Source of the DNA: Lewinellaceae bacterium
GTDB taxonomy: Bacteria > Bacteroidota > Bacteroidia > Chitinophagales > Saprospiraceae
Length of the DNA stretch: 64,000 nucleotides
Assembly (NCBI GenBank): GCA_016713985.1
Contig: JADJOD010000050.1
Coordinates: 62,001 to 126,000 of the forward strand
Direction of reading: 5' to 3'
Shown here: positions 18,117 through 26,102 of the stretch, piece by piece
Numbering within the stretch: the stretch's first letter is position 1
Layout: the number at the start of each line of letters is the position of its first letter
The notes under the pieces: model-generated
The model's input: the letters and a program-made list of their open reading frames with translations, nothing else
Databases searched by the model: none
What the model was told of the DNA's origin: nothing
Position numbers and translations under genes: made by a program

Positions 18117-18241
18117 GTACGGCGGATTTCCAAATCCGCCGCTCCTTTGTACAGCGGATTTCCAAATCCGCCGCTCCTTTGTACAGCGGATTTCCAAATC
18201 CGCCGCACTCTGCGTATGGCGGATTTGGAAATCCGCCGTAC
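18117..18241. repeat. four palindromes of the GGCGGATTTCCAAATCCGCC family
   Basis: Three direct units of 32 bases (starting 18117, 18149 and 18181) each hold a GCGGATTTCCAAATCCGC palindrome, and a fourth inverted unit ends at 18241. It lies between the divergent bNACHT relic and the LETM1-like gene. Confidence 0.85.
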
Positions 18242-18345
18242 AAAGGCGCCGTATACCCGGCACGACATTTGCCCCCCTCCCGTCAAAATCATTGCCTGCT
18301 CCAATGGAAAACCCTGCATCTTTGTCCCGAAAAATACAATCCGGG

Positions 18346-18720
18346 ATGAAACTCCGCAAAATCATAGGATTTCAGCGAAAAGTGCTGTGGGCGCTCCTAC
18401 TGGAAGGTGTGGAAACCAAACAGATGCTCCACGCCTTCCTGCGCGAGGGACGCGGGCGGCTGCTCGTTTCCTTCAAATCCAAAAACCCGTCGCCGGAGGA
18501 ACTCAAAAAAGCAGTCGAACAACTCAAGGATATCCCCCGTTTTCTTCCTTTTTTTATCGTGGTGGTGGTGCCCTTGCCGGGTGTCACCGAAAGTTACGCC
18601 TTGCTGGCCATCAGCCTCGAAAAATGGCTGGGACACAAATTCCGCTTCCTGCCCAGCGCTGTGAGCAAGGCCATCCGGGAGAAAAACGAACCGACGGGAG
18701 ACGAACAATCGCCCCGGTAA
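18346..18720 (+). CDS. small hydrophobic protein, weakly LETM1-like
   Basis: This ~124-residue protein begins MKLRKIIGFQRKVLWALLL. The core, VEQLKDIPRFLPFFIVVVVPLPG, contains one strong membrane helix and recalls the ribosome-binding LETM1 core (KDIPR followed by a hydrophobic helix and proline). The resemblance is partial and the protein lacks the rest of that family, so the link is weak. An ATG at 18304 is also in frame, but a -7-like CATCTTTG at 18318-18325 lies after it, which favours 18346. The gene ends shortly before the EamA promoter. Coding by composition and conserved-looking pattern; function unknown. Confidence 0.55.
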   Translation: MKLRKIIGFQRKVLWALLLEGVETKQMLHAFLREGRGRLLVSFKSKNPSPEELKKAVEQLKDIPRFLPFFIVVVVPLPGVTESYALLAISLEKWLGHKFRFLPSAVSKAIREKNEPTGDEQSPR

Positions 18721-18770
18721 AGTGGAAGGCCTTTCCATCGGCACCCGATCGCGGAATGCCGTTCTGCCAG

Positions 18771-18778
18771 TACCTTCG
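18771..18778 (+). promoter_or_regulatory. -7 box TACCTTCG before EamA
   Basis: TACCTTCG lies 20 bases before the TTG start of the transporter, implying a leader of about 14 bases. Confidence 0.5.
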
Positions 18779-18798
18779 CCCCTTCAACACACCAAACC

Positions 18799-19731
18799 TT
18801 GTACCCTGCTACCGGCAACCCTACCCGTCGTCGTTTCCTGACCGGCATCCTGATCCTGGTGCTGGCCAACGTTTGTTTTTCAGCCAAAGCGGTGATTGTC
18901 AAGATGATGTATCGCTACGGCGTGGATACCCAATCGGCCATCGCCCTGCGTATGTTGCTGGCACTGCCGTTTTATCTCGGCGTAGCCACACACCTGTACG
19001 GGCGTGCCGGCAACGTTCGGCTGAACAAACGGGAGTGGCTGGCCATCAGTGGCTTGGGCATCCTGAGTTATTATGTGTCGAGTATGCTCGATTTTATGGG
19101 TCTTCAATACGTCACGGCGAGTGTGGAAAGGCTGGTGTTGTTTACGTATCCCACCATCGTGTTGCTGTTATCCGCCGTTTTATTCAAAAAAAGGATTTCC
19201 GGTACCCAGTATCTGGCGCTGGCGCTCACCTACTCCGGCGTGGTGCTGGCCTTTGCGGCGGAAAAGGGGGTGGGCGGGCAAATAAACCTGCTGTTGGGCG
19301 GCTTGCTGGTATTTGGCTGCGCGATCACGTATTCGTTTTATGTGGTGTACACGGGTGAATACGTGCACCGGGTAGGTTCCGTCAAATTTACCTGTTACGC
19401 AGTGATTGCAGCCACGGTCCCGACCCTGATCCAAACCGGCGTACATAACCAATTCGATATATTCCGGTTTCCCGCCCAGGTGTACGTGCTTTCCGTCTGG
19501 CTGGCGGTGGCAGCCACGGTGATTCCCACCTTCCTGATCGTGGAGGGTATCCGGATTGTCGGGGCGAATAATTCCGGCATCATCGGGTTTGTCGGACCGG
19601 TCGCAACCATTGTTCTGGGCTATATTTTCCTGGGGGAACCGGTGACAGGACTGCAATTACTGGGTACTGCGGTGGTACTGGCCGGGGTGGGGTTGTTGTC
19701 GTGGAGAGGGACGAGATCGTTTCGCAGGTAG
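18799..19731 (+). CDS. EamA-family (DMT superfamily) transporter
   Basis: This 310-residue protein has ten hydrophobic helices made of two EamA repeats, the drug/metabolite-transporter fold. The first repeat starts TGILILVLANVCFSAKAVIVK and the second around INLLLGGLLVFGCAITYSFY. The repeat-end signature PTIVLLLSAVLFKKRISGTQ and later GPVATIVLGYIFLGEPVTG are typical. Such proteins export amino acids, nucleosides or other metabolites; the substrate cannot be read from sequence. Initiation is at TTG (18799), since no ATG occurs before the first helix and a -7 box lies just upstream. The TAG stop is inside the arm of the following long palindrome. Confidence 0.85.
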   Translation: MYPATGNPTRRRFLTGILILVLANVCFSAKAVIVKMMYRYGVDTQSAIALRMLLALPFYLGVATHLYGRAGNVRLNKREWLAISGLGILSYYVSSMLDFMGLQYVTASVERLVLFTYPTIVLLLSAVLFKKRISGTQYLALALTYSGVVLAFAAEKGVGGQINLLLGGLLVFGCAITYSFYVVYTGEYVHRVGSVKFTCYAVIAATVPTLIQTGVHNQFDIFRFPAQVYVLSVWLAVAATVIPTFLIVEGIRIVGANNSGIIGFVGPVATIVLGYIFLGEPVTGLQLLGTAVVLAGVGLLSWRGTRSFRR

Positions 19732-19833
19732 TTTTAATTGGACAGGATTTACATGATCTACATGATTATTAAAATATCGGCGAAGCCGATAAAAACATGT
19801 AGATCATGTAAATCCTGTCCAATTAAAACTACC
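19727..19833. terminator. perfect 38-bp inverted repeat between EamA and GH97
   Basis: Arms 19727-19764 and 19796-19833 are perfect complements. Each contains a member of the GACAGGATTTACATGATC family, and the loop carries a small TCGGCGAAGCCGA hairpin. The EamA TAG stop lies within the left arm. It is probably a bidirectional terminator formed by a repeat element. Confidence 0.75.
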
Positions 19834-19843
19834 TGTCAAAAAA

Positions 19844-21954
19844 CTATTTCGCCATCACCGAAATCGCTGTCCCACCGCTCGCTGCGAGTTTCAGTTTCAG
19901 CACATCGCCGCGGCGGACCGTCACTTTGCGGATATTTACGGGGTATGGATCGGTTTCATAATGTGCGCCGGGGCCGTCTTCATACACGGTGGCTTCGTAG
20001 GTTTTGCCGGCGTCCAGAAAATCGAGTTTCAGCACAAAATCGCGCGGGGTTTCGTCGGTGATGCTGCCGACGAACCAGTTGGTTTTGCCTTTTTCCCGGC
20101 GCGCCACGGTGAGGTAATCACCTACGGCGGCGTTCAGCACGCGGGTATCGTCCCAGTCGACCGGTACATCGCGGATGAACTGGAAGACGTCGGGGCGTTT
20201 TTCGTAGTTCTCCGGCATATCGGCGGCCATTTGAAGGGGGCTGTACAGGGTGACGTACAGCGCCAGTTGTTTGGCCACGGTAGTATGCACCCGCTCCTTT
20301 TTGTTTTGATCAAACTGGTTGACTTCGATCTGGAAAATACCCGGAGTGTAGTCCATCGGTCCGCCGAGGATGCGGGTGAACGGCAGCGTGCATTCATGCG
20401 ACGGCGGATTGCCCTTGCTCCAGGCGTTAAATTCCTGGCCGCGCGCGGCTTCACACGCCAGCCAATTGGGGTAGGTACGGTGCAGGCCACTGGGCCGCAC
20501 AGGCTCGTGCGCGTCGAGCATAACGCGATATTTGGCGGTGCGTTCGGCCACCCGCACGTAGTGATTCACCATCCACTGGCCGTCGTGCCATTCGCCGCGG
20601 GGGATAAGTTTGCCTACATAACCCGTTTTGACGGCGGGAAAGCCGTATTTGTTCATGTAGGAATAAGCCGCGTCCATCTGGCGTTCGTAACTCGGCACGG
20701 CGGCGGAGGTTTCGTGGTGCATGATGAGTTGCACCCCTTTTTCTTTCGCGTAGCGGGTCAGTTCGTCGATATCATAGTCGGGGTAAGGTTTGGTAAAGTC
20801 GAACACCTCTTCTTTTTGTTTACCGAACCAGTCTTCCCAACCGGTGTTCCAACCTTCGACGAGTACGCCGCCAAGGCCGTTTTTGGCCGCAAAATCAATA
20901 TATCGCTTCGTATTGGCGGTTGTAGCGGCGTGTTTGCCGCTGGGTGTCAGGCCCGCGAGGTTATTGCCGTTTTGGCTGCCCGCGTAGTCCCAGGTGCTTT
21001 TTCCGGCATGCATTTCCCACCAGATACCGCAATATTTCATGGGTTTGATCCAGGAGATGTCGGCGATTTTGCAGGGCTCGTTGAGGTTGAGAATCAGGCG
21101 ATTAGTCAGTATACCTGCCGCGTCTTTGCTCAACAAAATCGCGCGCCAGGGCGTGTGAAAAGGCAATGTATTCACCGACTTCACCAAAGAATCCGGTGTG
21201 GGGATCAGAAACGCCTTGAATTTCAATGTTTTCGGGTCTAATTGCAGGTGCAGGGCGCCGAAATCCACCAGAGCCGCTTCGGCAATACTGATGTGGGCGC
21301 CATTTTTGGCCCGCATGGTCAGGGGTGTCTGGACGTTGTAACGATCCACGATGTGTTTGGTATAAATGGATTTTTCGGCATCGTAGATATCCGTATTAAT
21401 GGCGCTCAGGGGCTGGCGGTGTAGATATGTTCGTTGGAATCGTAATCGCCGGGTATCCACCACGCATCGTGGTCGCCGGTCATTTGGAATTCCGTCAGTT
21501 CGTCCGTGACGACCACTTTTTGACCGGCGTTGTCTTTTGTCCAAAATTCGTAGCGAAATCCCACGCCTTCATCGTAGGCCCTGAAGACAATGGCGAGTGC
21601 GGAACCTAATTTGTCGTGGCCCAGCACATAGGTCAACTGGTTGTAGTGGTCGCGGATTTCGGCGACTTCGCCCCACACAGGTTTCCAGGTCGAGTCGGAT
21701 TTTTTCACATCGGCGCGGATGAGCGTGAAGTTTTTGCTCAGATCCACATCGCGGGTTTTGAAACCCAGGCGCGACCAATCCACCACCGTAGCGCCGCGAT
21801 AGGTGATTTTGTAAAAGGGCTCGCCCGTTTTATTCAGCCCGACGGTGACGGAACTTGTTTTGCCCGGCGATACGAGGGTACGGCCCGTTTTTTGTGCCGA
21901 AAGGGTGTTGAGAAAAACAAAAAAGACGGAAGATAAGAGCAAGAGTTTTTTCAT
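19844..21954 (-). CDS. glycoside hydrolase family 97 protein, frameshifted as written
   Basis: A secreted GH97 enzyme (alpha-glucosidase or alpha-galactosidase type) of about 704 residues. The signal peptide (MKKLLLLSSVFFVFLNTLSA) and the N-terminal beta-sandwich lie in one frame up to ...HIYTASP and stop. The protein resumes at LSAINTDIYDAEKS in another frame. Adding one C to the run at 21409-21412 joins them exactly. The barrel shows GGVLVEGWNTGWEDWF, the HHETSA segment, MLDAHEPVRPSG and EAARGQEFNAW, all typical of GH97. The C-terminal beta domain is complete. A TATCTTTA -7-like box lies at 21981-21988. The gene is probably intact in the organism, and the enzyme is expected in the periplasm. 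Confidence 0.88.
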
Positions 21955-22037
21955 GGCAAGTGTGTGTTTTTAGCAGGCAGTAAAGATAAACAGCCGGCAG
22001 GAGCATCCCGGAAAGGATTTTTATCAGATGCTTTTTG

Positions 22038-22070
22038 CTTGCATAAACCGCGCAACTGTGGTTATCTTTG
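22038..22070 (+). promoter_or_regulatory. promoter: CTTG -33 and TATCTTTG -7
   Basis: CTTG (22038-22041) and TATCTTTG (22063-22070) are separated by 21 bases, close to the Bacteroidota housekeeping spacing. The ATG of the Uma2 gene follows 18 bases later. Confidence 0.55.
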
Positions 22071-22088
22071 TTCAAAATTTATCACATT

Positions 22089-22730
22089 ATGGAAGCGGCG
22101 GCCATCAAACCTGTTCAGGCAAAAAACGGAAAAATTTCCCTTCGTTTCGGCGATTTGGAAGTGCGGCATTTTCAGGCCCAAAAAATGACGGATGAAGAAT
22201 TTTACGCTTTTTGCCTGGAAAATGCCGACCTGAAAATAGAGCAAGATAAATTTGGAAATATAACCGTTATGCCCCCTGTTTCACCTGAATCAGCAAGCAG
22301 TGAACTTGAAGTCGGTACTGATTTGACAAATTGGAACCGCCAAACCAAACTCGGCAAAACCTTCAGTTCTTCCGCGATGTTCACCCTGCCCGACGGCTCC
22401 AAACGGATGCCGGACGCCTCCTGGATTGCTCTTGAAAGGTACAATCGCCTCAGCAAAAAAGAGCGGCAGTCCTTCGCCCGAATCGCCCCCGACTTCGTCA
22501 TCGAAGTACGCAGCCCCAGCGATTCACTGGAAGAATTGAAAGAAAAAATGACCGGCGCCTGGATCGCCAACGGCGTCCGTTTAGCCTGGCTGCTCGACCC
22601 GGCCTCCCACACCGCCTGGGTGTATCGCGCCGACGGCAGCATCGAAACCGTCAGCGGGTTCGATCAAAAACTTTCCGGAGAAGACGTGCTGCCGGGGTTT
22701 GAGTTGGGATTGGACGTGATGCAGGTGTAA
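22089..22730 (+). CDS. Uma2-family putative endonuclease (DUF820)
   Basis: This 213-residue protein is of the Uma2 group, which has a restriction-endonuclease-like (PD-(D/E)xK) fold. Visible markers are MPPVSPESASSE, the metal-site aspartate region RMPDASWI, then APDFVIEVRSPSDSLEELKEKM (with Asp, Glu and downstream Lys) and VRLAWLLDP. The family is abundant in Bacteroidota and cyanobacteria; its true target is unknown and it has often been linked to mobile DNA. The chosen ATG (22089) lies 18 bases after a good -7 box; an upstream alternative start overlaps that box. The TAA stop abuts a palindromic repeat. Confidence 0.85.
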   Translation: MEAAAIKPVQAKNGKISLRFGDLEVRHFQAQKMTDEEFYAFCLENADLKIEQDKFGNITVMPPVSPESASSELEVGTDLTNWNRQTKLGKTFSSSAMFTLPDGSKRMPDASWIALERYNRLSKKERQSFARIAPDFVIEVRSPSDSLEELKEKMTGAWIANGVRLAWLLDPASHTAWVYRADGSIETVSGFDQKLSGEDVLPGFELGLDVMQV

Positions 22731-22815
22731 CGTCAACCTCCGGTTGGCATTTTAGCTAGCCAACCGGAGGTTGGCGTTACTGAGCATAGCCAACCGGAGG
22801 TTGGTGTTACTGAGA
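22728..22815. repeat. CCAACCGGAGGTTGG palindromes
   Basis: Three units of CAACCTCCGGTTGG / CCAACCGGAGGTTGG spaced by about 30 bases, two in direct and one in inverted orientation, start at the Uma2 stop codon. They share the layout of the other palindrome families but not their sequence. Confidence 0.75.
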
Positions 22816-22880
22816 TGGTCAAAAAAACCGATCCAGGCGGTATTTGGTCGTTTTGCGGGCGATTCTGTATTGGTATACCC

Positions 22881-22888
22881 TATTTTCG
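22881..22888 (+). promoter_or_regulatory. -7 box TATTTTCG
   Basis: TATTTTCG is 20 bases before the C1 peptidase ATG and fits the TAnnTTTG/TAnnTTCG pattern. Confidence 0.45.
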
Positions 22889-22907
22889 CCGCTAAAATTT
22901 AAAATTC

Positions 22908-24062
22908 ATGAAAAGACTTATTTCCACCACTGTTTTCCTCTTTGTCCTGGGGCTGCTCCCGGCCCAGGAACTCCCTGCCGAACTCAACGGCTTCCAATTC
23001 ACCACGGTAAAAAAATTAGGCGTCACTCCCGTTGAAAACCAGAATAAATCCGGCACTTGCTGGGTCTATTCCGCCAACTCGTTTTTCGAAAGCGAGTTGA
23101 TGCGTATGGGCAAGCCGCCGGTGAACCTCAGCGAAATGTACACCGTACACGCCGGTTACCTCGAACGCGCAGAAAACTACGTGCGGCGCCAGGCGGCGGC
23201 GGCTTTCGGCCAGGGCGCCGAAACCCACGACGTACTGAATATCGTCCGCAAATACGGCATGATGCCTTATACCGCCTACAGCGGTTTCCCGGCCGGGCAG
23301 GACAAACCCATACACGGCGAAATGGAAGCCGTTTTGAAAGCCATTCTCGACGCGGTTATCAAAATGCCCGACGGCAAACTCAGCCAGCAATGGATGAAAG
23401 CTTACACCGGCGCGCTGAACGGCTACATGGGCGCCCCGCCGGCTACGTTTAACGTTGACGGCAAACCCTTTACTCCTCAGTCCTATACCCAAAGCCTCGG
23501 CCTCAACCTGAACGATTACGTGGCACTGACCTCCTACACCCACCACCCGTTTTACAAACCGTTTGTACTTGAAGTGTCGGACAACTGGTCGAACGGCCAG
23601 TTTTACAACGTGCCGATCGACGAGTTCATGCAGGTTGCCGACAACGCCATGAATAAAGGATATTCCATCGTATGGGCGAGCGACGTGAGTGAAAAAACAT
23701 TTTCCGCCAAGGAAGGCCTGGCTATCTGGCCCGAAAAGTCGTGGGACGACCTCAGTCAGGACGAAAAAACGGCTGTTTTTAAAACGCCGGGCAAGGAAAA
23801 ATGGGTGACCCAGGAAGAACGCCAGCGCGGTTTCGACGAACTCACCACCACCGACGATCACGGCATGCACATCACCGGCCTGGCAACCGACCAGAACGGC
23901 GCCAAATACTTTATCGTAAAAAACTCCTGGGGAACAGCGGTGAACAAGGATATGGGCGGCTACCTGTACGTCTCTCAATCGTATTTCCGCTGCAAAACGA
24001 TGTCGATGCTCCTGCACAAAGACGCGATCCCGACCCAGATACGGCAGAAACTTGGAATTTAG
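22908..24062 (+). CDS. secreted C1-family cysteine peptidase (bleomycin-hydrolase-like)
   Basis: This 384-residue protein has an N-terminal signal peptide ending LLPAQE, so it acts outside the cytoplasm. The papain-type triad is visible: Cys51 in NKSGTCWVYS, His in DDHGMHITG and Asn in VKNSWG, in the order and context of the bleomycin hydrolase/aminopeptidase C subgroup (C1B). That subgroup is usually cytoplasmic, so the signal peptide is notable, though common in Bacteroidota. It probably trims peptides from their N-terminus in the periplasm. The gene has its own promoter. Its stop codon is directly followed by a GGTTTCAGGGTTTC palindrome shared with the convergent TraB gene. Confidence 0.9.
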   Translation: MKRLISTTVFLFVLGLLPAQELPAELNGFQFTTVKKLGVTPVENQNKSGTCWVYSANSFFESELMRMGKPPVNLSEMYTVHAGYLERAENYVRRQAAAAFGQGAETHDVLNIVRKYGMMPYTAYSGFPAGQDKPIHGEMEAVLKAILDAVIKMPDGKLSQQWMKAYTGALNGYMGAPPATFNVDGKPFTPQSYTQSLGLNLNDYVALTSYTHHPFYKPFVLEVSDNWSNGQFYNVPIDEFMQVADNAMNKGYSIVWASDVSEKTFSAKEGLAIWPEKSWDDLSQDEKTAVFKTPGKEKWVTQEERQRGFDELTTTDDHGMHITGLATDQNGAKYFIVKNSWGTAVNKDMGGYLYVSQSYFRCKTMSMLLHKDAIPTQIRQKLGI

Positions 24063-24146
24063 GAGGTTTAAAGGTTTCAGGGTTTCAGGGTTGTGGCAAT
24101 GCAGAACCCTGAAACCCTTAAACCTTTAAACCCTGAAACCTTTAAA
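24062..24146. repeat. GGTTTCAGGGTTTCAGGG word-palindrome
   Basis: Tandem GGTTTCAGG words (left, 24066-24092) face their complement AACCCTGAAACCCTTAAACC (right, from about 24105), which forms a long hairpin between convergent genes. It extends to the TraB stop codon at 24142-24144. The same family occurs at 29817-29950. Confidence 0.8.
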
Positions 24147-25077
24147 AAGCATCCACCCGGTATCCTTCTTTTCGCAGCAGGGCGACCACGCCGCTTTCGC
24201 CGCCGAGGTGACCGGCGCCTACGGCAAAAAGTGTGGGGGTTTCGCGCATCAGGCGCCCCATGACGGGTATCCAGTTGTGGTTGCGGTTTTTGAGCAGGAT
24301 ATCTTCATAACCTTCCACGCCGAATTTTGCGTCGCCGATCAGGGATTGCATGGCCGCAATGTCCTGATTTCGATAGAGTTCCAGCATTTGGGATAATTCG
24401 TCGTTGCTGTCGTTGCCGCCCTCGGCGCTGCGCAGGGTTTCCACCAGCATTTTGGCCTGCGCTTCGTAGGGAATACTGTCGAAAATGCCCATTTGGTAAG
24501 CCACTGTTTCCAGTCCGGCCGATTCGAGTTTGCGGTAACGCGACATGCGGTACAGTTCCATTTCCACGGACGTCATTTTGGAAGTCAACGTAGTGCCGCT
24601 GCTCTCGTCGCTGGAAAGCATGGTGCTCAAAAACATGGGTTTCAGTCGTTCCAAAAAGTTACCGATCAGCCCTTTTTCGCTCATTTTTTCTTTTACAAAA
24701 GTATAATCCCCGGCAGGAAGCAGGTCTTTCAGGGTTTTCCCGCCCGGCATAAATGCTTTAGTCATCAGGCCGATCTGGGTTTTGAAATTGGTCATCTCCT
24801 TCATGTCGATTTCGAAAGTGACCCGCCGCACATTATCCAGCGCCGTGCGGGCGCCGCCGGGCAGTTCAAAATCGCTTTTGGGGATAAGGTGGATGGTGCC
24901 ATACAGGTAGGAAGGTTTTTTCAGGCCGTTGCCGCTGATTTTCCACACCAGCGATTTTTCAGCGGGAACCACCTGGTCCGGCGCATAAAATACTTTTTTC
25001 GATGACGTACACCCGGATAATGCGGCAACAAGCGGAAGCAACCAAAACCAATATCTCTTCATGTTATTTTTTTTCAT
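24142..25077 (-). CDS. TraB/GumN-family lipoprotein
   Basis: This ~311-residue protein has a lipoprotein signal (lipobox ALSGC) and a TraB/GumN domain. The two family GxxH motifs are present: YGTIHLIP near the start and VGAGHLGG near the end. These are thought to bind metal in the related Tiki/TraB proteases. A conserved FEIDMKEM segment follows the first motif, and the C-terminus is short (EGYRVDAF). Two ATGs are possible, at 25077 and 25062; the signal peptide works from either, and I give the longer. The role in bacteria is unproven; a peptidase is the usual suggestion. Its stop codon lies in the repeat shared with the C1 peptidase gene. Confidence 0.85.
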   Translation of the reverse strand: MKKNNMKRYWFWLLPLVAALSGCTSSKKVFYAPDQVVPAEKSLVWKISGNGLKKPSYLYGTIHLIPKSDFELPGGARTALDNVRRVTFEIDMKEMTNFKTQIGLMTKAFMPGGKTLKDLLPAGDYTFVKEKMSEKGLIGNFLERLKPMFLSTMLSSDESSGTTLTSKMTSVEMELYRMSRYRKLESAGLETVAYQMGIFDSIPYEAQAKMLVETLRSAEGGNDSNDELSQMLELYRNQDIAAMQSLIGDAKFGVEGYEDILLKNRNHNWIPVMGRLMRETPTLFAVGAGHLGGESGVVALLRKEGYRVDAF

Positions 25078-25281
25078 GTTAAACTGTGTTTGAGCAAAAA
25101 AGTTGGGTAAGTCAAAGTCGCATAAAGTGTGCCGGAGGTTGCCCGGAAAAAAACAAAAAGGCAACAGCCTGCTTTCAGAATGCCACCTGCTCCCGGTTTC
25201 TAAGTATGCCTGTTCCACTTCTGCGGTTTTGTATTACCCGAAAACCCGTGTTTTTCATTCCTTTGTCCACACAACAACGCC

Positions 25282-25818
25282 ATGCCAACCTTTCACACAT
25301 GGAAAGTCAGCGCTGTGGCAGCGCTTCTGATCCTGCTTGTTTTTCAGGCGGCGGGTTGGTTTTTGGCCTGGGCTGTGTTGGTATTTGAAGCCCATAATAA
25401 AGCCCAAATGGCCCTGCAGCGCAGGGAGGCGCCCCTGGAGCAGGTTACGATTTCCATAAAATTATTTTCAGAGATCCGGATCGGGAAAAAAGAAATACGC
25501 CTGGAAGGAAGGCTCTACGATATAAAAAGCAGGGAAATCGCCGGTGATTCCATCCAACTTCACCTTTATCACGACCGGCACGAAGAAGCCCTTTTAGCGG
25601 CACTTGGCGACCTGGTTGCGCCACGCGTCAGTGCCGGCAACAACCGGCACCTTCCCCTGCAACAGTGGCTCGCCAACTGGCTGGGTTCGCCGTTTTTAGT
25701 GCTTGCCGTTCAGGTTCTTTGTGAACCGCCGGCAGCGGTATTTCAACCCGTTTTTGCCTTCCTGCTACCGTTTCCGCAGTATATGCCCACGTGCCTGGCG
25801 CCGCCGCCAAAAGGATAA
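25282..25818 (+). CDS. hypothetical membrane-anchored protein upstream of TonB receptor
   Basis: This 178-residue protein has one clear N-terminal membrane helix (about residues 10-34) and a soluble part containing FSEIRIGKKEIRLEGRLYDI and DSIQLHLYHDRHEEALLAAL. This pattern (a membrane helix, then a small domain ending in a charged DRHEE-like segment) recalls small proteins often encoded next to TonB receptors in Bacteroidota, but I cannot name the family. The C-terminus is Pro/Phe-rich. A -7-like TTCCTTTG (25257-25264) lies 17 bases before the ATG. It is separated from the receptor gene by about 285 bases. Confidence 0.55.
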   Translation: MPTFHTWKVSAVAALLILLVFQAAGWFLAWAVLVFEAHNKAQMALQRREAPLEQVTISIKLFSEIRIGKKEIRLEGRLYDIKSREIAGDSIQLHLYHDRHEEALLAALGDLVAPRVSAGNNRHLPLQQWLANWLGSPFLVLAVQVLCEPPAAVFQPVFAFLLPFPQYMPTCLAPPPKG

Positions 25819-26102
25819 AGGATTCTGACAACGTATTCCTGTAATTAACTCCAGTGGCGACCTGTCGCCCTGTGTGTGTGTTGGTCACATCGTTTGAATC
25901 CCGCCTGAAATCAAACCTGTGAGACAACACCGTTGTGTATACCCTACGTGTAAGTCGCCGGGTATACCATGCGCATTACCAGCCGCCAGTTTTCCGAAAA
26001 GAAAATCCGGCGCGGCCTGTTTTATACGTCAAAAATTACCGGGACAATGCTGCCGGAAACAAAAGGCGGCGTGTCTCCCACACTTTTCAACCTGACATTT
26101 CG
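25819..26102. other. 285-base gap before the TonB receptor
   Basis: No coding sequence is evident. It contains short self-complementary patches such as GGCGACCTGTCGCC but no conserved riboswitch core that I recognise. It may hold the receptor promoter and an iron-responsive operator; I could not identify either. Confidence 0.4.

Noticed and set aside
17991..19358. 455-codon frame across the repeat array, LETM1-like gene and EamA
   Set aside because: It crosses palindromic repeats and overlaps two better-supported genes in other frames.
19961..21241. 426-codon open frame opposite GH97
   Set aside because: Shadow of GH97 without any domain.
25819..26102. Cobalamin or other riboswitch before the TonB receptor
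   Set aside because: No conserved riboswitch core could be found, and the receptor looks like a haem type.
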